DNA of 64,000 nucleotides, from positions 1 through 64,000 of the forward strand of contig JARWZT010000017.1 in assembly GCA_029866205.1 (NCBI GenBank), given 5' to 3'. Below, piece by piece: positions 53,474-61,494 of the stretch. The position numbers and the translations under genes are program-made. The DNA is from Rhodoferax sp. (lineage in GTDB: Bacteria > Pseudomonadota > Gammaproteobacteria > Burkholderiales > Burkholderiaceae_C). Position 1 is the first letter of the stretch; every line of letters starts with the position of its first letter. The notes under the pieces were generated by a model. The model was not told the origin of the DNA. It saw only the letters and a list, made by a program, of their open reading frames with translations, and did not search any database.

Positions 53474-53506
53474 CCGGGAACCGCGCCACACCGGCGCGGT
53501 TCCCGG
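53474..53506. repeat. 14-bp perfect inverted repeat between SBP and permease genes
   Basis: CCGGGAACCGCGCC-acacc-GGCGCGGTTCCCGG. Confidence 0.9.
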
Positions 53507-53534
53507 TGCATCCCAAATTTCCCCGGAGCCCGAT

Positions 53535-54176
53535 TTGTCCTGGAAACTATTCGCACTCCTCGTTCAAGCCTGCGGCTTGACCATCGCCATCAGTGCGGTC
53601 TCCATCGTTTTTGGTTTGTTGATCGGCATTGGCGTGTCTGGCGCCATGCTCTCGCGCAATCGCGCAGTGTCGTGGTGCGGACGCACTTTTGTTAGCTTTT
53701 TTCGCGGCTCGCCTCTGTTGGTGCAGCTGCTCCTGATTTACAACTTGCTGCCCGTGTTGGGCCTCAATGTGCCCAGCCTGGTGGCTGCGGTGGTGGGCTT
53801 GTCCTTGTGCGACGCCGCCTACCAGGCAGAGAACATGCGCGGCGGCCTGACCAGCGTACCGCGCGGCCTGCTGGAAGCGGCAGACATGCTCGGCCTGAAC
53901 CAACGACAACAATTTTGGCGCATCAAAGTACCCATCGCCTTGCGCCTGACCCTGCCCGCATTGACGAGCGAAGCCATCATGATTGTCAAGGCCTCGTCGC
54001 TGGTGTCGGTGGTGGGCGTGGTGGAACTCACGCGCATGGCGCAGGACCTGTCGGCCAGCACCTTCCGGCCCCTGGAACTGTTTGCCGCAGCGGGCTTGCT
54101 GTACCTGGTCACCAACTGGACCCTGGCCCGACTGGGTCGGCGCCTGGAACGCTCCTTTAGCTGGGGTATTCGATGA
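53535..54176 (+). CDS. Amino-acid ABC transporter permease
   Basis: FRGSPLLVQLLLIYNLLP; EAADMLGLNQRQQFWRIKVPIALRLTLPAL EAA loop. Confidence 0.9.
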   Translation: MSWKLFALLVQACGLTIAISAVSIVFGLLIGIGVSGAMLSRNRAVSWCGRTFVSFFRGSPLLVQLLLIYNLLPVLGLNVPSLVAAVVGLSLCDAAYQAENMRGGLTSVPRGLLEAADMLGLNQRQQFWRIKVPIALRLTLPALTSEAIMIVKASSLVSVVGVVELTRMAQDLSASTFRPLELFAAAGLLYLVTNWTLARLGRRLERSFSWGIR

Positions 54177-54841
54177 TCATCGACTTTACCCACATCATTG
54201 AGCAACTCCCGGAGTTGGTGCGCTCCATTGGCGTGACCTGCATGATCTGGCTGGTGGGCACGGCGGGCGCGGTGGTGCTGGGATTTTTTGTGACCCTGGG
54301 CCTGCGCTTCGGACCTTGGGGGCTGCGATGGTTTCTCGGTGCCTATGTCGAGCTCATCCGGGGCACGCCCTTTTTGATCCAGCTTTTTTTGCTGTACTAC
54401 GGCGGACCCTTCATCGGTATCGCACTGGATCCCATGCCGGCCGGTTTGCTGGGTGTGACGGTCTACGGCGCAGCCTACTTCAGCGAAATATTTCGCGCCG
54501 GCTTTGAAGCCGTGCCCGGGGGCCATGTGGAGGCGGCCCAGTGTTTGGGGCTGACGCGCTCGCAAATCATCTGGCGTATCCAGGTGCCCGAGATGACCAT
54601 GCTGGTCCTGCCCCCCGCCATCAATATGACGGTCATTTTGCTCAAGGAAACGGCGGTACTGTCCATCATCACCGTGCCCGAACTGACCTTCCTGATGCAG
54701 GCGATTGGCTCGCAGCAGTACGCGTTTGTGGAAGCGATGGCCGTGCTGGCCTGCTTTTACTGGGCCATGGTTTCGCTGGCCGGACGCATCGGCAACTTTG
54801 CTGAAAAAAGACTTTCCAAATACACGTTTTCAAACCCATGA
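54173..54841 (+). CDS. Amino-acid ABC transporter permease
   Basis: ELIRGTPFLIQLFLLYYG; EAAQCLGLTRSQIIWRIQVPEM. Confidence 0.92.
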   Translation: MIIDFTHIIEQLPELVRSIGVTCMIWLVGTAGAVVLGFFVTLGLRFGPWGLRWFLGAYVELIRGTPFLIQLFLLYYGGPFIGIALDPMPAGLLGVTVYGAAYFSEIFRAGFEAVPGGHVEAAQCLGLTRSQIIWRIQVPEMTMLVLPPAINMTVILLKETAVLSIITVPELTFLMQAIGSQQYAFVEAMAVLACFYWAMVSLAGRIGNFAEKRLSKYTFSNP

Positions 54842-55647
54842 GTTCTGTCACCTCTTCTCCCGATTGCGCCATTTCGGTACGCGCCGTCAGCAAACGCTTC
54901 GGCCAAACCGAAGTCTTGCATGACATTGACCTGGACATTCCACAGGGGCAGGTCACGTGCGTGATCGGGCCTTCGGGTTCGGGCAAAAGTACCCTGTTGC
55001 GCTGCATGGCTTTTTTGGAAGAAGCCACGGCGGGCACGATTCTGATCAATGGCGAGCCCCTGGGTTTTGCCCAGGAAAACGGGGGTCAGCGCGTACGCCT
55101 TTCACCCCAGCGCATCCGCGAGGTGCGCTCACACATCGGCATGTGCTTTCAGCAGTTCAACCTGTGGCCCCATATGACGGCGCTGGGCAATGTGAGCGAG
55201 GCGCTCAAAACCGCGCGCGGCGTGCCCAAGGCGCAGGCCGAAGAACGGGCGATGGCCCAACTGCGCAAGGTGGGCCTGGAAGACCGTGCCGGCCACTACC
55301 CCTCGCAACTTTCGGGCGGGCAGCAGCAGCGCGTGGCCATTGCGCGCGCGTTGGCTTGCGAGCCCAAAATCATGTTGTTTGACGAGCCTACCTCCTCGCT
55401 CGATCCCGAGCTGACTGGTGAAGTGCTCAAAGTCATGCGCGACCTGGCTGCCGACGGCATGACCATGGTGGTGGTGTCGCACGAGATTGGTTTTGCGGCA
55501 TCGGTCGCACACCGCATCACCTTTTTGGACCAGGGCCGTTTGCTGCTGCAGGGCACGCCGGGTGAGGTCTTCGGTAAACCGCGCCACCCCCGGCTGGACC
55601 AATTTTTGGACACCTACCTGGACCGGGGCGCAGCCATGCTGGTGTAA
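54838..55647 (+). CDS. Amino-acid ABC transporter ATP-binding protein
   Basis: GPSGSGKSTLLRCM Walker A; LSGGQQQRVAIARALA; MLFDEPTSSLDPEL. Confidence 0.95.
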   Translation: MSSVTSSPDCAISVRAVSKRFGQTEVLHDIDLDIPQGQVTCVIGPSGSGKSTLLRCMAFLEEATAGTILINGEPLGFAQENGGQRVRLSPQRIREVRSHIGMCFQQFNLWPHMTALGNVSEALKTARGVPKAQAEERAMAQLRKVGLEDRAGHYPSQLSGGQQQRVAIARALACEPKIMLFDEPTSSLDPELTGEVLKVMRDLAADGMTMVVVSHEIGFAASVAHRITFLDQGRLLLQGTPGEVFGKPRHPRLDQFLDTYLDRGAAMLV

Positions 55648-55675
55648 GGGGCGCTCCGCCCTCGGCTGGCCCGCT

Positions 55676-57073
55676 CTAGTCCAAAAACACCTTGCCCGGA
55701 TTCAGCAGCCCCTGCGGATCCAACAGCCGTTTTACTTGCGCCATGACCGCCAGTTTGACGCCATCGGTGGTGTCATTCATGGCACCAATGCGTTTGGAAC
55801 CTACACCGTGTTCGGCCGAGAATGATCCGCCAAACGCACGCAGATGGCGGTACAAAATGTGTTCGACCGCGTGGGCACGCGCCTCGGGTAGCGGTCCGGT
55901 CTTGTTCAGGATGATGTGCAGGTTACCGTCCGCCAGATGGCCAAACATATAGGGCTGCAGGGTCGGATCCAGTGCAGCCAAGTCCGCCTGCGCCTGGGCC
56001 GCATACGCCGGTATGCGCGACAAGGGAACCGACACGTCATACGAGGGCGCAGCGGGATGGGCGCGGTAGACGATGTCGGTGTCTTCCCGCAGATGCCAGA
56101 GCTCGGTTTCCTGGCGCTGCGAACTGGCGATGATGCCGGTGCTGCTGGGGTAGCGCGCCAGCGTCTCTTCAAACAACTGCTCAAAGGCCGCTTGCAAGCC
56201 TGCCTCCTCTGCGCCGCCGAGCTTCAGCAGCAGGTACATGGGCTGGTCCAGCGCAAATCCCTCCTGGGACCAATGCAGGGCCTGGGCATTGAGGGCCATG
56301 AAGCGCTGCCACAGGGCCTCGGCCGCGCGCAAATGTCCGGCTTTGGCTTGCAGCGCCATGCCGATGACAGCAAGTGTGGCCTCCACGGAGGGCAGTCCGA
56401 ACAAAGCGGTCGCGGTCGCTTGCGGCAGCGGATCCAGCTTGACAACCACCCGGGTCACCACGCCTAGCGTGCCTTCGGCGCCAATCAACAGATGCTTGAG
56501 ATCGTAACCGGCTGAATTCTTGACCACCCGTGTCAGGTCCTGGAATACGCTGCCGTCGGGCAGCACCGCTTCCAAGCCCAGCACGCGGTGGCGCATGACC
56601 CCATTTCGAAACGCCATGACGCCCCCGGCATTGGTCGACACCATGCCGCCCAGAGTGGCCGAGCCGCGCGCCGCCAGATCGATGCCCGGCTCCAACTGGT
56701 AGACCGCCGCCGCCTCCTGCAGCGCCTGCAGCGTGCAGCCCGCACCCACCAGCGCCACGCGCTCGGTCGGGTCAATCGCCTCAATCTGGTTCAGGCGCAA
56801 GAGCGACAGCACGATTTGGCCTGGGGCAGAGGTACTGCCACCCACCAAGCCGGTGCGCCCTGCTTGCGGCACCAGCGATACGCCGTGCTGCGCACACAGC
56901 CGCACCACGGCCGCTACCTCTTGCGTGGTGGCGGGTGAGACCACGATACCCGCGTCCAAGTTGTGCGGGTTCCATCCCACGTCGAGCAGCGTTACCGCCT
57001 CACCTGTGGCGACGTGGTCCGCTCCTACCGCAGCGCGCAAGGCGGTGATCAAATCAGCGGACACAGTGGACAT
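55676..57073 (-). CDS. FAD-binding oxidase/2-hydroxyacid dehydrogenase (GlcD/D-lactate dehydrogenase-like)
   Basis: GLVGGSTSAPGQIVLSLLRLNQIE; GSATLGGMVSTNAGG; FGHLADGNLHIIL; FSAEHGVGSKRIG. Confidence 0.9.
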   Translation of the reverse strand: MSTVSADLITALRAAVGADHVATGEAVTLLDVGWNPHNLDAGIVVSPATTQEVAAVVRLCAQHGVSLVPQAGRTGLVGGSTSAPGQIVLSLLRLNQIEAIDPTERVALVGAGCTLQALQEAAAVYQLEPGIDLAARGSATLGGMVSTNAGGVMAFRNGVMRHRVLGLEAVLPDGSVFQDLTRVVKNSAGYDLKHLLIGAEGTLGVVTRVVVKLDPLPQATATALFGLPSVEATLAVIGMALQAKAGHLRAAEALWQRFMALNAQALHWSQEGFALDQPMYLLLKLGGAEEAGLQAAFEQLFEETLARYPSSTGIIASSQRQETELWHLREDTDIVYRAHPAAPSYDVSVPLSRIPAYAAQAQADLAALDPTLQPYMFGHLADGNLHIILNKTGPLPEARAHAVEHILYRHLRAFGGSFSAEHGVGSKRIGAMNDTTDGVKLAVMAQVKRLLDPQGLLNPGKVFLD

Positions 57074-57084
57074 TGCGGAATCCT

Positions 57085-58197
57085 TCAAACCGGGTTGAGC
57101 ACTGCGAGTGCGGCCAGCAGGCGGTCGTTGTCTTGGGAGCTGCCAATGGTGGCACGCATGAAACGCTCGTAGCCGGCCTCGCGCCAAGCTTTGACGATGA
57201 TGCCCTGGCCCAAAAGCGCAGCCGCCTGTTCGGCGCTGTCGCTGCGGCACTCGAAAAACAAAAAATTGGTTTGGGAATCGGCCACGCGCAGGCCCAGGGC
57301 CCCAAGGGCGGCCGCCACCCGTTTGCGCTCGGTGCGCAAGCGCTCGACCGACGCGCGCATCCAGGCCTCATCCTCGAGTGCGGCGATGGCGGCCAGTTGG
57401 GCTGCGGCATTCACGTTGAAGGGCGTTTTTGCCGACGCCATCACGCGGGCGATTTCGGGGTCGGAACACACGGCATACCCCACGCGCAAGCCGGCCAAGC
57501 CATAGGCCTTGGAAAACGTGCGCAACACGACATAGGGCAAGCCGCTGGACTTGAGGGCCTCCAAACCGTCGACACTTCCGGGGTCGGCATATTCAAAATA
57601 GGCCTCGTCCAGCACCAACAGACTGCCGGGTTGCACCGCGCGCAGCACGCGCTGCAAATCGGCGGCACTCAAGGCTGGGCCTACCGGGTTCCAGGGGGAA
57701 GACAAAAACACGATGCGCGGCGCGCTGGCCATGGCACGTTCCAGGGCAGGCAAATCAAAGCCGCAGTCCGCCGTCATGGGCAGTTTGGTCACGCGAGCAC
57801 CCAGGGCCAGCGGCTCGATTTCATGCAGGCCAAAACTCGGCACCACCGTCAACACCTGGCTGCCCTGCACCAGCAAGGCGCGCGATACGGCGGCGATCAT
57901 TTCCTCCGACCCGTTGCCAACCACAATGTGCGCCGCGTCCACGCCCAGACGCGCCGCCAACGCGCCGCGCAAAGCGGTGCAGGCCGGGTCCGCATAACGC
58001 CAGGGCTCAAATGCCGCGGAGGCCAAGGCCTGCATCACTTTGGGCGAGCAGCCTTCGGGGTTTTCGTTGCTGGCGAGGCGGGCAATGTCCTCGCGACCCG
58101 ATGCCGCACGTGCAATGGCCACATTGGTGCCCGCGTTGTAGGGTGGCAGCGCCGCCACATGGGGATTGAAGGTCAGGCCGTTAGGAGATGCGCTCAA
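57085..58197 (-). CDS. Pyridoxal-phosphate aminotransferase, histidinol-phosphate aminotransferase (HisC) family
   Basis: LASNENPEGCSPKVMQAL; VVGNGSEEMI; LDEAYFEYADP; LRTFSKAYGLAGLRVGY. Confidence 0.9.
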   Translation of the reverse strand: MSASPNGLTFNPHVAALPPYNAGTNVAIARAASGREDIARLASNENPEGCSPKVMQALASAAFEPWRYADPACTALRGALAARLGVDAAHIVVGNGSEEMIAAVSRALLVQGSQVLTVVPSFGLHEIEPLALGARVTKLPMTADCGFDLPALERAMASAPRIVFLSSPWNPVGPALSAADLQRVLRAVQPGSLLVLDEAYFEYADPGSVDGLEALKSSGLPYVVLRTFSKAYGLAGLRVGYAVCSDPEIARVMASAKTPFNVNAAAQLAAIAALEDEAWMRASVERLRTERKRVAAALGALGLRVADSQTNFLFFECRSDSAEQAAALLGQGIIVKAWREAGYERFMRATIGSSQDNDRLLAALAVLNPV

Positions 58198-59264
58198 GAT
58201 ACGGACTCCGCGTGAATGGGGATGCTGCGCGCTGGCGCAGGCAAGCCGGACTGTTCTTCGGTAATCTTTTGCGCCATGGCGCGGCGAAAGCGCGTGGGAC
58301 CCAGATCAATCTTCAGGCCGATGGGGGGCACCACCGCCCGGTCTATGCCTTTTTGAACGGCTTCCAGAATCACCTTGTCCTCCGCGAAAGCAAAGCGCAC
58401 CGATTCGGTGAACTGGCGCGAAATCTCGGCATCCCCGGGGGCAAAGTTGCGCATCTGGAACCAGTAGTAGCGGGTATGGTTTTCGTCCACCGGCGTCATG
58501 AAGTTGTAGCTGTCCATGATGAAGCCGTCCGGGTGCAGGGGCTTGTCGTCCCCGCCTGTGCCGGCCGGGACAAAAACGGCCTTGATGTAGGCATGGCTGG
58601 GAAATCGCACTTCGTACTGCTGCTTGCGGTCGCAAGAGCCCTTGAACTTCAGAAAAGGCACATAAAACGGTGCGGGTTCGACGTTGCGCATCCAGCGCGA
58701 CACGGTCACGCCGTTGTCGGCCACTGTGGTGTCCAACGGTGTGTCTTCGCAGGCCGCGCCCGCAAACGAAGTCTGGTGCACCCACGAGACATGGGACGGG
58801 TCCAGCAGGTTGTCGGTGATGTGCAGGTAGTTGCAGGCCATGTCGATCGCCTCGCCCTGGTTGCAGCCCCAGGTCGGGTCGTCCCAATGGGCAATCTGGT
58901 GAATGGTTGCCGGGTCGGCCCGCTCGGCCTCACCCATCCAAATCCATAGCAGGCCATAGCGCTCATGCAGCGGGTACGAGCGCACGCGCGCGCCTGGCGG
59001 CGTGCGGTCCATGCCTGGGACCTTGACGCAGGCTCCGCTGCAGTCAAAAGTCAGGCCGTGGTAACCGCATTCGAGGTGGTCTCCCTGAATCCGCCCCAGC
59101 GAGAGCGGCAGTTTGCGGTGCGGGCAGGCGTCCTCGAGGGCAGCGGCGCTGCCGTCCGACTTTCGGTAGAGCACGATGTCGTCACCCAGCACGCGCACCG
59201 CCAGAGGTTTGTCGCCCAGTTCGCGGTTCCAGGCGGCGATGTACCAGGTATTGCGCAAAAACAT
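58194..59264 (-). CDS. Rieske 2Fe-2S aromatic ring-hydroxylating oxygenase/oxidative demethylase (VanA-like)
   Basis: CPHRKLPLSLGRIQGDHLECGYHGLTFD Rieske ligands; CNYLHITDNLLDPSHVSWVH mononuclear iron motif. Confidence 0.92.
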   Translation of the reverse strand: MFLRNTWYIAAWNRELGDKPLAVRVLGDDIVLYRKSDGSAAALEDACPHRKLPLSLGRIQGDHLECGYHGLTFDCSGACVKVPGMDRTPPGARVRSYPLHERYGLLWIWMGEAERADPATIHQIAHWDDPTWGCNQGEAIDMACNYLHITDNLLDPSHVSWVHQTSFAGAACEDTPLDTTVADNGVTVSRWMRNVEPAPFYVPFLKFKGSCDRKQQYEVRFPSHAYIKAVFVPAGTGGDDKPLHPDGFIMDSYNFMTPVDENHTRYYWFQMRNFAPGDAEISRQFTESVRFAFAEDKVILEAVQKGIDRAVVPPIGLKIDLGPTRFRRAMAQKITEEQSGLPAPARSIPIHAESVS

Positions 59265-59349
59265 GTCTTTTTCTCCTACGAAGAGCCCCCGAGGCCCAGT
59301 GCCCGATGGTACAAATGCGCAAAGGGATTCACGCCTTTAACCCAAAGTA

Positions 59350-59367
59350 TAGTTGTCTATACAACTT
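59350..59367. promoter_or_regulatory. Putative HutC operator, copy 1, Rieske/PhyH intergenic region
   Basis: TAGTTGTCTATACAACTT, exact match to the hut operator in reverse complement. Confidence 0.75.
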
Positions 59368-59415
59368 CAAATTTAACGGGAAAACCCTGATGGGAAAACC
59401 CCAAGGCGAGTTTTA

Positions 59416-59433
59416 TAGTTGTCTATACAACTT
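59416..59433. promoter_or_regulatory. Putative HutC operator, copy 2, Rieske/PhyH intergenic region
   Basis: TAGTTGTCTATACAACTT, exact 18-bp match, 66 bp from copy 1. Confidence 0.75.
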
Positions 59434-59482
59434 CACACCACGGCGTAGCCCCCAAGGGCTGTACGCCACTCAAGGAGCACCC

Positions 59483-60286
59483 ATGCTTGACTCAAAAACT
59501 CTGGCAGATTACCAAAAAGACGGCGCAGTGCCGCTGCGCGGCGTGATCAGCAACGAATGGATTGCCCGCCTGCGCGAGGGTGTCGAAGAAAACTTGAACC
59601 AGCCCGGCCCGTATGCCAAGCACTACACGCCAGAGGGGAACCCCGGCATGTTTTTTGGCGACTACTGCAACTGGCAGCGCATCGGGCCCTACCGTGACTT
59701 CTTTTTCGAATCCAACGCCAAAGATCTGGCGGGCCAGTTGATGGGCTCGGCCAAGGTCAACCTGTACCACGAGCACGTGCTAGTGAAAGAGCCAGGCACC
59801 AAAGAGCGCACACCCTGGCACCACGACCAGCCCTACTACCCGATTGACGGCCAAGACATCGTCAGCCTCTGGATTCCGCTCGATCCCGTAGAAAAAGACA
59901 CCTCGATTGAATTCATTGCAGGCTCGCACGCCTGGGGCCGCTGGTTTACGCCTGCGCGCTTTGTGGATCAGAAGACGCACGCCAACGCGCAGGACAGCCG
60001 TTTTGAAACCCCACCCGACTTTGAAGCGGAGCGCGCCCAGCACCAGGTGCTGCAATGGGCACTGGACGTAGGCGACTGTGTCGCCTTCCATGGTCTGACA
60101 GTGCACGGTTCGCCTGCGAATGCCAGCGCACATCGCAGGCGCGCTTTTTCAGCGCGATTTACCGGCAAAGACGCACGCTTTGTGCTGCGAAGCGGTTTTA
60201 TGTCGCCACCACCCCCGCAAAGTGGCGGCCCGGACAATGGCGCTGCCATGGACTCAGAGAGTTTTCCGGTGCTGCGGGCAGCCTGA
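59483..60286 (+). CDS. Phytanoyl-CoA dioxygenase (PhyH) family Fe(II)/2-oxoglutarate-type protein
   Basis: TPWHHDQPYYPIDGQDIVSLWIPLDPVEKDTSIEFIAGSHAWG; distal GLTVHGSPAN. Confidence 0.88.
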   Translation: MLDSKTLADYQKDGAVPLRGVISNEWIARLREGVEENLNQPGPYAKHYTPEGNPGMFFGDYCNWQRIGPYRDFFFESNAKDLAGQLMGSAKVNLYHEHVLVKEPGTKERTPWHHDQPYYPIDGQDIVSLWIPLDPVEKDTSIEFIAGSHAWGRWFTPARFVDQKTHANAQDSRFETPPDFEAERAQHQVLQWALDVGDCVAFHGLTVHGSPANASAHRRRAFSARFTGKDARFVLRSGFMSPPPPQSGGPDNGAAMDSESFPVLRAA

Positions 60287-60310
60287 CGCGCGGCACCCGC
60301 CTTGTGCAGG

Positions 60311-60589
60311 TCAGCTGACCTGCACGCCCTTCCAAAAGGCCACGTAGCCCTTGATGTTGGCGGCAGCCTCTTTGGGGTCAGCGTAGGTCCAGGCTGCATC
60401 CGGATTCAGGTCACCGTTCACGATAAGCGAGTAGTAGCTCGCCTGGCCCTTCCAGGGGCAACTCGTCTTGTGGTTGCTAAAGCTGATGAATTGGCGGTTG
60501 ACCGAGGACTCGGGGAAATAGTGGTTGCCTTCGACCATGACCGTGGCATCGCTCTCGGCGATCACGGTGTCTTTCCATATTGCTTTCAT
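60311..60589 (-). CDS. DUF427 domain-containing protein
   Basis: MKAIWKDTVIAESDATVMVEGNHYFPESSVNRQFISFSNHKTSCPWKGQASYYSL. Confidence 0.9.
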   Translation of the reverse strand: MKAIWKDTVIAESDATVMVEGNHYFPESSVNRQFISFSNHKTSCPWKGQASYYSLIVNGDLNPDAAWTYADPKEAAANIKGYVAFWKGVQVS

Positions 60590-60701
60590 GCGGATGCTCC
60601 TTGCGGCCCTGCGCGCCGGGTTGGCGCCGGGTTGACGCCGGGTTGACGCCGAATTGGCGTTGGGGCGCATGCTAGCGTGCTTTGACAGCGCAGAGCACGT
60701 G

Positions 60702-61361
60702 TCAGGCCACTAAAGGTGGCCGCGGCTTGCCCACGGTCTGTGCCAACAAGACCTGCTGGTCGCTGCCCAGTCCCAAGGCCTGCTCCAGCGCCGATCGGTC
60801 AAACCAAGCCCGTATCACCGCGCCCAGCCCGGCGCTTGCGCAGTACAAAGCAACGTTCTGCGCCATGGCACCGGCCACCGCAAAGGCATAGGCCTCGCGC
60901 CGGCTGGCGGGCACCAGCTTCATACGCGCATGGTCGGCCACAAACACGAGGTCCATGGGGGCCGTGTCCACAAAATCCTGGTAACCCGTCACGCGGCGTA
61001 CGTCGACCGGAGTGATGAGATGCAGGCTGTGGCTCGGTGGGTCGTAGCGGAAGAGCCCATCCGGCAGAGCGGCATAGACGTCCACCTCCTGACCATTCAT
61101 GGCGCTGGGCACGGTCCGGCCACCCAAGGTGGGTCGGTTGACCCCGGCCGCCACCCACAGCAAATCGGACAGGGTTTGGTCGGATAGCGCGGCCGGGTCA
61201 AACTCGCGCACGGAATGCCGCTGCGCCAGTGCCTGCATCAGCGGCAGGCCGCCCGTCGGGTTGACTGCCGGCAAACGCGTGGTGTGGGTGCTGTCCGCGA
61301 TGGCCGCAACCGGTTTGTATTGGCCGATCAGTCCCTGCGCCAATTTGGTCAACATGTTCAT
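60702..61361 (-). CDS. Nitroreductase/SagB-ThcOx family oxidoreductase
   Basis: QRHSVREFDPAALSDQTLSDLLWVAAGVNRP; AQNVALYCASAGLGAVIRAWFD. Confidence 0.88.
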   Translation of the reverse strand: MNMLTKLAQGLIGQYKPVAAIADSTHTTRLPAVNPTGGLPLMQALAQRHSVREFDPAALSDQTLSDLLWVAAGVNRPTLGGRTVPSAMNGQEVDVYAALPDGLFRYDPPSHSLHLITPVDVRRVTGYQDFVDTAPMDLVFVADHARMKLVPASRREAYAFAVAGAMAQNVALYCASAGLGAVIRAWFDRSALEQALGLGSDQQVLLAQTVGKPRPPLVA

Positions 61362-61494
61362 GGGAGCACTCCTGAAAAATGGTTGGGAACGGGCACAGAC
61401 CAGACTGCGCAGGGTTACCCAGACCTCAACGCGCTCCGCAACCGCCCGAAAGGTTCATTTTTCAACGGGACCTAACGCACCCGTTTGATGCAGG

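Noticed and set aside
59306-59482. N-terminal extension of the PhyH ORF (contains YSCLYNF repeats)
   Set aside because: The apparent peptide repeat YSCLYNF is translation of the duplicated operator DNA; real start is the ATG at 59483 after a GGAG-type RBS.
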